NCBI GenBank assembly: GCA_947303755.1
Contig: CAMYZF010000020.1
Coordinates: forward strand, 1-17,484
Reading direction: 5' to 3'
Origin: an uncultured Erysipelotrichaceae bacterium
Lineage (GTDB): Bacteria; Bacillota_I; Bacilli_A; RFN20; CAG-826
Length of the DNA stretch: 17,484 bases
Positions 7,570 to 15,138 of the stretch are shown here, piece by piece. Position numbers and translations under genes: made by a program. Numbering within the stretch: the first letter of the stretch is position 1; every line of letters begins with the position of its first letter. The notes beneath the pieces are model-generated. The model saw nothing but the letters and a program-made list of their open reading frames with translations. It was not told the origin of the DNA and did not search any database.

Positions 7570-8505
7570 ATGCCTTGGTATTTTATTATCCCAATTGTCG
7601 TTATTGGAGTTCTAATTGTCTTATTCACCGTATTCTTCATCGTTAATGGAGCAATTTTTACTCATCTATCATTTAGACGAAGAAAAGGCGATAAGGATTT
7701 TGCTAAAAACGAAGATGCTAGAGCTAAAAAGGCACCAGATAGATTATGGTTCTTTTCTAATAAACTCGAAGAGATTAATCTTACTAGTCACGATAAGCTA
7801 AATCTAAAAGGTTACTTTCTAAGTAATAATTCCAACAAATTGGCTATTTTGGTGCATGGATATCACGGAAGATATTATTCAGTTGTATCACAGTCCCGAA
7901 TCTTTTTTGAACTTGGATACGATGTTCTTTGCATCAATAACCGCTGCCACGACACTAGCGAAGGAAAATACTTCACAATGGGCAAATTAGAAAGCGTTGA
8001 TACCTTAGATTGGATTAATTTAATGCTAAAAAGAAATCCAAATTATCAAATAGTATTGTATGGAATATCTATGGGTGGTCATATCGCACTCCAGACAGCC
8101 GCTTTAACAAATCTGCGTCCAGAAGTTAAATGCGTAATTTCTGATTGTGCTTATTGTTCGCTCAAAGATCAATTAATTCAAGCGACGGAACAATCTCCTG
8201 CAGTCTTTCCAAAAATGGTTGTAGAACTTGCTGAAGCGTATTCAAAAATTTTCTACCATTTCGATTATTCATGTTCATTAGATAAAACCTTAAAAAATAT
8301 AAAAATACCGGTCTGTTTAATTCATGGAACAGAAGATAATTACGTCTATACAAAAAACATGGATTTGATTTATGATTCAATTCCAGAAAGCATTCAAAAA
8401 GAAAAACATTATTTTGAAGGTTCTGGTCACACTAGATCTGTTGTTGATGACCCTAAAAAGTATCGTGGAATAGTTAAAGAATTTACCGAAAAGTTTGTAA
8501 AATGA
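7570..8505 (+). CDS. Membrane-anchored alpha/beta hydrolase
   Basis: 311-residue serine hydrolase. An N-terminal hydrophobic segment (3-30) probably anchors it, followed by an RRRK stop-transfer cluster that suggests the catalytic domain is cytoplasmic. The alpha/beta hydrolase core shows the oxyanion strand HGYHG (96-100), nucleophile elbow GISMGG with S167, acid D256 in HGTEDNYV and H287 in EGSGHT, so the triad is complete. It resembles the COG1073-type esterase/peptidase-like hydrolases of Bacillota. Its stop overlaps the methyltransferase start as ATGA, so the two are co-translated. Substrate not predictable. Confidence 0.85.
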   Translation: MPWYFIIPIVVIGVLIVLFTVFFIVNGAIFTHLSFRRRKGDKDFAKNEDARAKKAPDRLWFFSNKLEEINLTSHDKLNLKGYFLSNNSNKLAILVHGYHGRYYSVVSQSRIFFELGYDVLCINNRCHDTSEGKYFTMGKLESVDTLDWINLMLKRNPNYQIVLYGISMGGHIALQTAALTNLRPEVKCVISDCAYCSLKDQLIQATEQSPAVFPKMVVELAEAYSKIFYHFDYSCSLDKTLKNIKIPVCLIHGTEDNYVYTKNMDLIYDSIPESIQKEKHYFEGSGHTRSVVDDPKKYRGIVKEFTEKFVK

Positions 8506-9572
8506 AAATTAGCTTAAATTCACAAGATAAATCGAGATTTGCAGAGTTATTGCAAGTAAAAGAACACAATATTTGCGCTGCAGAAATATATATCGAATAT
8601 CTAAATAATCACTACAACGATATTGCGTTTGCAAAAGATGAAAATGACTATTATAAACGTTTTTTAACTTGTCTTGAAATTGATGAAAAAGACAAAGATT
8701 TTCTGACAATAAATAAAACAACTAAAATTGAAAAAATCACCAAATTAGATCCAAAAGATTATGAATCTGATTCTTACTATAAATTGATTAAAAATCTAAA
8801 AGGACGAGATGGTGATATCCAATTCTTAACTCTTAAGTACAATGCTTACGAAGGTTTTGTTTTCGATGAACTTGAAATTGGGCAAAATTATTCTGAGCAC
8901 ACTCCGTTAGGATATTTTGAAAAAGATTTTGTCTATCCAGCCATTATTAAAGATGAAAGAATCTGGATGTCTATTATCCCTCACGAAATTAATACAATGA
9001 AAGATCATATTAAAAGAGCGCACGGCAATGTTCTTGTGCTCGGTCTAGGACTTGGCTATTACTTATTTCATATTTTAGAAAAAAAAGAAGTTAAAAGCGT
9101 TGATGTTGTGGAATTTGATAAAAATATAATTTCATTATTCAATAAACATTTAATTAACCTATTTCCACACAAAGAAAAGATCAACATCATCTATGATGAT
9201 GCAATTAATTATTTAGCGAATAATCAAAAGCAATTCGATTATGTTTTCTCTGATATTTGGCATAACGTTGGGGATGGAGAAGGTCTATATCTAAGAATCA
9301 AAGCAAATGAATCAAAATATCCAAATACAACTTTTGATTATTGGATTGAAACATCAATTCTTTCGATGTTAAGAAGACAAACTATCACAGTAATTGAAGA
9401 AGTTTTAAATGGATCAAAAGAAAATGATTATTTAAAAGCGAAAAATGAGAATGATAAAATCATTAATAAAATCTATTTTTATCTAAAAGATAAAGATTTT
9501 AAATCCTTTGAAGATATTATTGAGTTATTAAGTGAGCAATCTCTAAAAGAGATGGCTAAGCATTTATATTAA
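8502..9572 (+). CDS. Class I SAM-dependent methyltransferase, spermidine-synthase-like fold
   Basis: 356 residues, cytoplasmic. The Rossmann core has motif I VLVLGLGLGYY (177-187), the acidic ribose-binding residue in VVEFD (E204), then DDA (232-234) and FDYVFSDIW (245-253). This order resembles spermidine-synthase-like methyltransferases. The first 150 residues form an unrecognised, partly helical domain, and the last 80 are helical. A true polyamine synthase is less likely, because the aspartates expected at the aminopropyl acceptor site are not obvious (SDIW stands in that region). It starts inside the hydrolase stop (ATGA), and its stop directly abuts the pepT stop. Confidence 0.7.
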   Translation: MKISLNSQDKSRFAELLQVKEHNICAAEIYIEYLNNHYNDIAFAKDENDYYKRFLTCLEIDEKDKDFLTINKTTKIEKITKLDPKDYESDSYYKLIKNLKGRDGDIQFLTLKYNAYEGFVFDELEIGQNYSEHTPLGYFEKDFVYPAIIKDERIWMSIIPHEINTMKDHIKRAHGNVLVLGLGLGYYLFHILEKKEVKSVDVVEFDKNIISLFNKHLINLFPHKEKINIIYDDAINYLANNQKQFDYVFSDIWHNVGDGEGLYLRIKANESKYPNTTFDYWIETSILSMLRRQTITVIEEVLNGSKENDYLKAKNENDKIINKIYFYLKDKDFKSFEDIIELLSEQSLKEMAKHLY

Positions 9573-10769
9573 TTATAATTTAAAGATTTCAAGTCCAATT
9601 TGGACCATTTTTTCCATTTCTTCTAACACAGCGAATTCATATCGACCATGGTGATTGTATGATCCTGTTCCAAGGTTTGGACAAGGCACACCTTTAAAGG
9701 AGAATGTTGCTCCATCAGTGCCACCTCTAATTGGCTTATACACATACTTAAATCCAAGTCGATTAAAGACTTTTTCAATGTGATTTTTGCATTCTGGATG
9801 TTTAGCGATAACTTCGGCCATATTTCGATATTGGTCGGCGATTTGCAAAGATATTAAGGAACCAGGATATTCTTTTTCAAGTTTGGATTTAATATTTTCG
9901 AAGTCCTCAACTTGCTTGGATAAAATCTTAGAATCATGGTTTCTTAGAATATAATGAGCAGAGGCATTTTCGACATCGCCACTTATTGAGACAACATGAT
10001 TAAAACCCTCTCTTCCACTAGTCTTGCTAGGAATCATCTCTTTTGGAAGAAGATTCATAAATTCCGCTAAAACTAAGGAGGCATTAATCATCACGCCTTT
10101 TGCATCACCTGGATGAATAGATTTTCCTTTTATCTTAATTGAAGCTGATTTGGCGTTGAAGTTTTCGATTTCAATAGCTTCTGGTTCGCTTCCATCAATT
10201 GTATAAGCGAACTCACAGCCATATTTAACAGGATCAAAATGTTCGGGCCCCCTACCAATTTCTTCATCGGGAGTAAAAAGAATAGATAACCCTCTTCTAT
10301 TTTTTGTTTCTATCTTAAGATAGTTTTCTAAAACTTCCATGATAATAGCGACACCAGCTTTATCGTCAGCACCCAATAAAGTTGTGCCATCTGTGGTAAT
10401 TAAGGTCTTACCTTTAAGTTCTTTTAATTTAGCAAATTCATTTGGAGATAAACTTAAGCCACTATTTCCTAAAGGAATATCTTTTAAATCGTAGTCTTTT
10501 ACCACTTGTGGCTTAACGTCTTTGCCCGAGCACTCCAAAGCAGTATCAACATGAGCACATAGTCCAATGTTAGTATATGCTTTATTTCCTTCAACTTTTG
10601 CATAAAGTCTTCCGTATTCATCTAACGAAGATTTAACACCAAGATTATCTAATTCTTCGTTAAGAAGATTGAGCAAATCATATTGTTTTTTAGTTGAAGG
10701 CGAAGTTGATGATTCTTCATCTGATTGAGTGTCAATTTTGACATATCTAAGAAATCTCTCAAGTAACAT
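9573..10769 (-). CDS. pepT: Peptidase T (tripeptide aminopeptidase)
   Basis: Cytoplasmic M20 zinc peptidase that removes the N-terminal residue from tripeptides. The 398 residues match the usual PepT length of about 405-410. Visible residues: H73 and D75 in AHVDT, bridging D135 in LLGADDKAG, E169/E170 in TPDEEIG, D192 in TIDGSEP, and a final His in GSYNHHGRYEF. An AAGGAG SD site precedes the ATG. The gene follows the metalloprotease lipoprotein by 10 nt and is co-transcribed with it. No terminator lies after it; the next base begins the opposing gene's stop. Confidence 0.93.
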   Translation of the reverse strand: MLLERFLRYVKIDTQSDEESSTSPSTKKQYDLLNLLNEELDNLGVKSSLDEYGRLYAKVEGNKAYTNIGLCAHVDTALECSGKDVKPQVVKDYDLKDIPLGNSGLSLSPNEFAKLKELKGKTLITTDGTTLLGADDKAGVAIIMEVLENYLKIETKNRRGLSILFTPDEEIGRGPEHFDPVKYGCEFAYTIDGSEPEAIEIENFNAKSASIKIKGKSIHPGDAKGVMINASLVLAEFMNLLPKEMIPSKTSGREGFNHVVSISGDVENASAHYILRNHDSKILSKQVEDFENIKSKLEKEYPGSLISLQIADQYRNMAEVIAKHPECKNHIEKVFNRLGFKYVYKPIRGGTDGATFSFKGVPCPNLGTGSYNHHGRYEFAVLEEMEKMVQIGLEIFKL

Positions 10770-10779
10770 ATTTGTCTCC

Positions 10780-12276
10780 TTAATCTAAAATACAGGAAAT
10801 TGACATTCCTTGTTCACTAGCACTGTTAAAACGCACAGTCCAACGGAATTCTTCTTTATTATTCAAACGATTATTTTCGTGGAATTGTGATTGATAAGTC
10901 GAAAGGGAAAAGATATCGCCAGCAAAAAACATCATATCAGTAGTTAACAACTGTTTGTTGTTATATTCTAGCTTAGTATCGTTTTTAATAAGTTGGTTAA
11001 GGTTATAGGCACCTTCTGCTAAAGCGGTCTTACAACGCTTACCACTAGATGTATTGTTGTTAGCGACATAATATTTACGTCCATCTTTAATTTCGGAAGT
11101 GATAAACATATTTTTAACATCGCTAATATCAATTAAGCGAGCGTCAACATGCCAAATTCTAACTCCTCTAACAAGAGGTCCGGTAGGATATTTTCCATAT
11201 GAATAATGACTATCTTGATAGTTAAGCCCATCGGAAGAATATAATTCAAGAATTATATATTCACTAAATGGAGAACCATCATAGTTATTTGCAAGCACGA
11301 CAACTTGTCCACTTGTTTCAACTGGTTTTAAAACAAATGTTGATGATTCAGTTGGAATATAGGCATCGATCCAGCCAAGCGCTAAACGAGAGAAAGGATC
11401 ATGCGCACCAACGTTATAATCCTGCATCGAAAAGCCTCCAGCAGGAAGATATGGATCATCAGCATAATCATAATAATCATCTAGACCAAATACATGGCCC
11501 ATTTCATGGATGTAAGTATGGGTGTCTAAAGTAATGCCGTTTTTGCAATATCCACTAGCATATGACGATTTACCAGTTCTTGAGGAAGCGGTTGTCGCAT
11601 CATACATAAAATCATAGCTAGCCCAGAAAAAGACATTTGCTTGTGGATCATCTGCATCCGGAGAGCTTTCAGTCCAATAGCAATATGCCCACATGTTTTC
11701 GTTGTTATTCTGCAATGCCTGGCAATCTGGAGCGGCATAAATAAGCATGACGCCATCTAAATAACCATCGCAATCTTTGTCATATTGTTTAATATCAACA
11801 TCAGGATTATTTGCTTCAAACCAGTTCACCGCATCTTTAACCAAGTTAACAGTTTTGGAATTGTTGCTATCAACATAATAGTAGGTACTAGATTTTCCAC
11901 ATTCATACCATTTACTAACAGTGCCCATAATTGAGACTTTGTTAAAAGAATCTTTCTTATAGAAAGAAGAGACTGATTCCCAACCGACATCATCATTTGT
12001 TCCAAAATATGATTTTTGAATATCGTTACGAACGTTTTCTTTACTAGTTTCAAGAATATAATTTGAAGAATCGTTAAACCAAACAGGAATCACTAAAAGA
12101 TTGGTTTCGCCCTTATTTGGAGAAACAGAAAGATTTTGACTAGCGTGTTGATAAAAATCACGATAAGTAAATCTTGTTTGAACTTGAGTCGGTTCTTTTG
12201 CGGGCGGAAGTTTAACCGAACACGCCGATAAACAAGAAGCAAACAATATTAACGAAACAAAAACGGCTTTTTTCAT
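10780..12276 (-). CDS. Secreted M6-like metalloprotease lipoprotein
   Basis: 498-residue surface protease. A short signal peptide ends in lipobox LSAC (Cys19). The zinc site is HEMGHVFGLDD (H257, E258, H261, then G264 and D267). It is preceded by an acidic loop DKDCDGYLDG (166-175) of the calcium-binding type, an arrangement found in immune-inhibitor-A-like M6 proteases. The C-terminal 200 residues are beta-rich and include a GVRIWHVD segment also typical of that family. It would cleave extracellular proteins, and the next gene encodes peptidase T. There is no SD site; two TACAAT boxes lie immediately upstream of the ATG. Confidence 0.85.
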   Translation of the reverse strand: MKKAVFVSLILFASCLSACSVKLPPAKEPTQVQTRFTYRDFYQHASQNLSVSPNKGETNLLVIPVWFNDSSNYILETSKENVRNDIQKSYFGTNDDVGWESVSSFYKKDSFNKVSIMGTVSKWYECGKSSTYYYVDSNNSKTVNLVKDAVNWFEANNPDVDIKQYDKDCDGYLDGVMLIYAAPDCQALQNNNENMWAYCYWTESSPDADDPQANVFFWASYDFMYDATTASSRTGKSSYASGYCKNGITLDTHTYIHEMGHVFGLDDYYDYADDPYLPAGGFSMQDYNVGAHDPFSRLALGWIDAYIPTESSTFVLKPVETSGQVVVLANNYDGSPFSEYIILELYSSDGLNYQDSHYSYGKYPTGPLVRGVRIWHVDARLIDISDVKNMFITSEIKDGRKYYVANNNTSSGKRCKTALAEGAYNLNQLIKNDTKLEYNNKQLLTTDMMFFAGDIFSLSTYQSQFHENNRLNNKEEFRWTVRFNSASEQGMSISCILD

Positions 12277-12285
12277 ATTGTAATC

Positions 12286-12294
12286 ATTGTAGCA
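12286..12294 (-). promoter_or_regulatory. Extended -10 promoter of the metalloprotease-pepT operon
   Basis: TGCTACAAT (12294-12286) is an extended -10 ending 9 nt before the ATG at 12276. A weak TTAAAT lies at 12314-12309. A second TACAAT touches the ATG. The leader would be 0-3 nt. Confidence 0.55.
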
Positions 12295-12375
12295 TCATAA
12301 AGCGAACTATTTAATGAAAATTGTAAACAATTGATTAGAAATAAATATGTATGCTAAATAAAAGAGGGTAAACAA

Positions 12376-12404
12376 AAAAGAACTAGACATTGTCTAGCTC
12401 TTTT
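12376..12404 (-). terminator. Intrinsic terminator of the InlB-type secreted protein gene
   Basis: On the minus strand a 13-bp stem with one G-U pair (AAAAGAGCTAGAC with GTCTAGTTCTTTT) and an AAT loop is followed by a U run, directly after the stop at 12410. On the plus strand the wobble becomes a mismatch, so it is one-directional. Confidence 0.85.
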
Positions 12405-12409
12405 GCATT

Positions 12410-13900
12410 TTATTGTTCGAGTTGAGGAATTTCAACTTTGTAGTGAACCACTAATCTTTTGACCTTAAAGAAGTAAACGTCACTAATATTATCAGGAATA
12501 CTGATTTTGATTTCGTCTTTTGTAAAGCTATCGATATAGAATTTAGAAATCTTTTCGCCATCAGTATCAACGATATTTAATTTGGTGTGGGCAAAATTGC
12601 CACCAGTAATTGAAAGATCGTCTCTTGCGCAATCATCACTCTTATCGAGCACTAATTCAATGCAGCTAACTTTATCAGGATCGAAGTCTTTGACATCAAC
12701 CTTTTCTTGGTTGCCATGTCCGTCCGCTTTATAGTATTTACTATAATTTTTGTTTAAGCGTAAATAAGGAGTCAGGGCAGATGTGCCTCTAGCGTGTTGA
12801 TGCCATAAATCATCTTCATCATAACTTTGAGTTTCACAATTGCCTTTTCCACTAATGGTGCCAACATAACTTTCGAGGTCATAATATGCGTCATCATAAG
12901 ATTTAACGAATGTATCAGTTTCTTCTTCATACCATCTTATGGTGCCAAGATAATCTTTTTCTTGATAGCATAATCTAACACCTTGTCTAAAAGTTTCACT
13001 TGGTGCTTCGATAAATTCTGCAACAAACTTATAAACACCGTCTTGTTCAGTTACGAACGTGTAATCAGCGTCGGTGCTAATGATTTGTTCGCTGCCATTT
13101 AAATGCCATCCCTTAAAGAGACAGAAATTATCATTTTGATAATTATAGAATGGGTAAGCGTGAATTTTAACAGTAGTTCCATTAGCGACAACTTTATAGT
13201 CTTTATCATTCGCTACCGCATTATCGATAGCAACATTGCCTTTTGAGGAATCAGAACTTGTCACACTGACATATGTTTTAGTGCTTTGACAGCTAAAAAC
13301 GTATTTTACTGATTCAATAACCCAATCTGAATTTGAATAAACATAGTCTTTATTACCAAGGTAATAATATAAAGATCCCGCTCTTTCAAACGAGTTTCCA
13401 GTTTCTACAACATATTGATGATGATATTCGCTTACTGGTTCTGTACGTTTAGTAGAATTGGTTAGATCGTCCTTATCTAAACTGGCCATATCAAGGTCTT
13501 CTAGATAATATGTGTATAGAGAGCCAAATGTACTTAAATTTCCATTTCTTAAATAATGGCCAGTAAACTCGATACTTGTGACCCCTCTAAGAGGAGTTTC
13601 ATTGATTAAATAATCGCTTAAACTAGTAAATTCAAAGACAGCACCTTCCTGACTAGATGGGGCTGACTTTGTTCTAAAAACGATATCGTTTCCAAGAGCG
13701 GTTTTAAATGTTCCTCTATAGACATCGCCATCTTGCACAAAATTAGATTTGTTTGAGGCGTCAATAGTTAATGTATATGGTTCAATATCAGCTTTAGCGT
13801 TCAAAGATGGTGAAATATAATTTGATGCTAAAATGGCAGCAGAAACAGCACCGAATGACAAAATTGATGTGATTAATAATCCTAGTTTTTTCTTTTGCAT
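12410..13900 (-). CDS. Secreted multi-domain protein with InlB B-repeat-like domain
   Basis: 496 residues, exported. A signal peptide with hydrophobic core LGLLITSILSFGAVSAAILA is probably cleaved near residues 34-38. Domain A (about 41-205) is a predicted beta-sandwich opening with YTLTIDA and closing with SDWVIESVKYVFSC. Domain B (about 209-298) has the divergent InlB B-repeat pattern: polar strand, GNVAID, NGTTVKIHAYP, FKGWHLNG and final KFVAEF. Domain C (about 300-496) is beta-rich and unrecognised. There is no LPXTG or transmembrane tail, so it is secreted or held non-covalently. An SD-like GTGAGG lies 7 nt before the ATG. It is a monocistronic unit with its own promoter and terminator. 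Binding or adhesion is likely; no catalytic motif is visible. Confidence 0.75.
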   Translation of the reverse strand: MQKKKLGLLITSILSFGAVSAAILASNYISPSLNAKADIEPYTLTIDASNKSNFVQDGDVYRGTFKTALGNDIVFRTKSAPSSQEGAVFEFTSLSDYLINETPLRGVTSIEFTGHYLRNGNLSTFGSLYTYYLEDLDMASLDKDDLTNSTKRTEPVSEYHHQYVVETGNSFERAGSLYYYLGNKDYVYSNSDWVIESVKYVFSCQSTKTYVSVTSSDSSKGNVAIDNAVANDKDYKVVANGTTVKIHAYPFYNYQNDNFCLFKGWHLNGSEQIISTDADYTFVTEQDGVYKFVAEFIEAPSETFRQGVRLCYQEKDYLGTIRWYEEETDTFVKSYDDAYYDLESYVGTISGKGNCETQSYDEDDLWHQHARGTSALTPYLRLNKNYSKYYKADGHGNQEKVDVKDFDPDKVSCIELVLDKSDDCARDDLSITGGNFAHTKLNIVDTDGEKISKFYIDSFTKDEIKISIPDNISDVYFFKVKRLVVHYKVEIPQLEQ

Positions 13901-13930
13901 AAAATTACCTCACTTTTAAAATTCTTTTAA

Positions 13931-13939
13931 ATATTACCA
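13931..13939 (-). promoter_or_regulatory. Extended -10 promoter of the InlB-type gene
   Basis: TGG-TAATAT on the minus strand (TAATAT at 13936-13931) lies about 30 nt before the start at 13900. No convincing -35 is seen. The leader carries the SD site, unlike the leaderless units elsewhere. Confidence 0.4.
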
Positions 13940-14011
13940 CAAAGTCTGTCACAATAGTGCCACATAAATTAAAAAGGGCTGACACAATTGTATCAATCCT
14001 ATTTAAACAAT

Positions 14012-14068
14012 TTGTCTTAATGTAGTAACATTAATAGTGTCAGTGAAATGACATTACACTATGTGTAG
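14012..14068. repeat. Left copy of cassette-flanking repeat with three hairpins
   Basis: It matches the right copy in two blocks: 14012-14038 (24 of 27 bases) and 14031-14068 (37 of 38 bases, against 15189-15226). It holds three perfect adjacent inverted repeats: TTAATGT-AGTA-ACATTAA (14017-14034), TGTCA-GTGAAA-TGACA (14038-14053) and TACAC-TAT-GTGTA (14055-14067). It lies upstream of the InlB-type gene. Confidence 0.85.
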
Positions 14069-14146
14069 GTCTTGTTTATATATAAGGATTAAATAGAGGT
14101 CAATCAAGCTTCTGGGAAATGGCTAACAGAAATACTAAATGATGAA

Positions 14147-14176
14147 AAAAGGCCGAAGATCACATGGGCATCGGCT
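14147..14176 (-). terminator. Possible second, weaker terminator hairpin
   Basis: GCCGA (14152-14156) can pair with TCGGC (14171-14175), and a run of six T follows on the minus strand. The stem is short with a large loop. Confidence 0.3.
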
Positions 14177-14249
14177 TAAATTCGCGAATGATTGAGACCC
14201 CTAGCAAGAATGATAACCCGGGTCGTCGTTCGCCACCGCATCCAGATAC

Positions 14250-14289
14250 AAAAAAACGGGGCTGCCTTCGGTTTCGGCAAACCCCGTTA
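14250..14289 (-). terminator. GC-rich intrinsic terminator of the chimeric secreted gene
   Basis: On the minus strand AACGGGG pairs with CCCCGTT. A further GCC/GGC step after a small bulge closes a 9-nt loop, and seven T follow. It is far more GC-rich than any other terminator here, matching the gene body's composition. Confidence 0.85.
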
Positions 14290-14322
14290 CTTGACTATTT
14301 GCGGTCCGCGCCGTGCGCGATA

Positions 14323-14955
14323 TCAGCACTCCCAAGTAAGGTTCAGGCTCTTGATGTACAAATTGGTGGCCGCCGAATCTTGATAAAAGTAGAGGTTTAC
14401 ATAGACTTTAACCACGGTACTGTCGCTAGGCCCTTTGTCCCATTCAAGGTGCACGGTGCCGTCCCCTTTCTCATCGAGTTTGAAATAGTCGGTCCAATCC
14501 TTGACGATGTGAAGGCCTGCGTCGCGCAGCTGGATCTCGTAAAGGTCCTTGTTAAACGAGCCGCCCCCGTCGTTGGCGACGCCCAGGTCGATCTCGAAAT
14601 GGGTGAGGTTGTTTATGCCGATCGTTAGGTAGTAGTAGGCCTCCTCCTCCGCGATCGGATGCGCCTCCACGAACCTTCCGTTCTCCCCGAAGGCGAGCGA
14701 GCTGATAAGCCCCGGCCGGAATACTGTGTGGATGGGATCAGATACACCGGTTGTGACATCAACTATTTGAGAAACCCCCGTGGTATTTTCGAACTGGGAT
14801 CCGGTGGCGGCGTCAAAGGTGAAGCTGTGCCCAGTTGGACTTGCTTTTACCGCAAATGCATCTAATTGATTTGCTCCACTAATTGCAACAGCGGTAACGC
14901 CAACTGTACAAGCTAACACTGCCGTTGAGGCTAATAATAATGCTTTTTTCTTCAT
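14323..14955 (-). CDS. Secreted beta-rich protein with AT-rich signal end and GC-rich body
   Basis: 210 residues. The signal peptide (1-38) has core ALLLASTAVLACTVGVTAVAISG and probable cleavage after VKA. The mature part opens HSFTFDA, is predicted all-beta, and ends IKSLNLTWEC. This order matches domain A of the neighbouring InlB-type protein (opening LTIDA, closing IESVKYVFSC), suggesting a distant relative. Codons 1-41 are AT-rich like the genome. From about codon 42 (14832 downward) the bases become GC-rich with C/G third positions: by hand count 171 of 300 in 14461-14760. An AAAGGAG SD site precedes the ATG. It has its own promoter and terminator and is bracketed by direct repeats. No lipobox, anchor or catalytic motif is visible. 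Function unknown; binding of a host or dietary polymer is a guess. Confidence 0.75.
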   Translation of the reverse strand: MKKKALLLASTAVLACTVGVTAVAISGANQLDAFAVKASPTGHSFTFDAATGSQFENTTGVSQIVDVTTGVSDPIHTVFRPGLISSLAFGENGRFVEAHPIAEEEAYYYLTIGINNLTHFEIDLGVANDGGGSFNKDLYEIQLRDAGLHIVKDWTDYFKLDEKGDGTVHLEWDKGPSDSTVVKVYVNLYFYQDSAATNLYIKSLNLTWEC

Positions 14956-14999
14956 ATTTTCTTTAAACTCCTTTTAGAAAATAATGATTAATTTCTTTT

Positions 15000-15028
15000 A
15001 TTTTATAGGAGGGGGAGAGGGGGTTCAA
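15000..15028 (-). promoter_or_regulatory. Promoter of the chimeric secreted gene, G/C-tract spacer
   Basis: TTGAAC (15028-15023) and TAAAAT (15005-15000) are 17 bp apart on the minus strand. The spacer is mostly pyrimidine on that strand. Its complement is the mirror repeat GGGGGAGAGGGGG (15011-15023), whose last base also belongs to the -35 box. Confidence 0.55.
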
Positions 15029-15040
15029 GCACATTGTGCT
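15028..15040. promoter_or_regulatory. Inverted repeat next to the -35 box
   Basis: AGCACA-T-TGTGCT is a perfect 6-bp dyad whose edge touches the -35 hexamer of the 14955 promoter, the usual place for an activator or repressor dimer site. Confidence 0.5.
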
Positions 15041-15102
15041 AGAGAGTGTTATTCTCATCATTTATTATTGCTTTGTTTTTGGGGTGATATTTTTATAAGA
15101 AA

Positions 15103-15130
15103 AAAGCCCTGATTTGTGTATCAAGGCTTT
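15103..15130 (-). terminator. Terminator for the pRiA4b ORF-3-like transcript
   Basis: On the minus strand AAAGCCTTGAT pairs with ATCAGGGCTTT (one wobble, 6-nt loop) and six T follow. It would stop transcripts arriving from 15321 before they enter the secreted-gene unit. Confidence 0.7.
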
Positions 15131-15138
15131 AAATCTAA

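Larger units (their letters stand above)
13901..14322. other. Gene-free interval, AT-rich then GC-rich
   Basis: From right to left on the minus strand this holds the GC-rich terminator of the 14323-14955 gene, a GC-rich non-coding tail (about 14150-14250), a second weak hairpin with a U run, an AT-rich stretch, the left copy of the flanking repeat, and the promoter of the InlB-type gene. An imperfect dyad GACACAATTGTATC lies at 13981-13994. No coding frame here resembles a protein. Confidence 0.6.

Noticed and set aside
8502..9572. Spermidine synthase linked to potA
   Set aside because: The core fits, but the acceptor-site aspartates are not visible and potA is 7 kb away in another unit, so a generic methyltransferase call is safer.
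11268..11534. Plus-strand frame within the metalloprotease gene
   Set aside because: Antisense shadow of a gene with a complete HExxH domain; low-complexity His/Gln content and no SD site.
14164..14628. 154-codon plus-strand frame in the GC-rich block
   Set aside because: It is antisense to the secreted protein, has no SD site, and runs across the gene's terminator. It is open only because GC-rich DNA has few stops.
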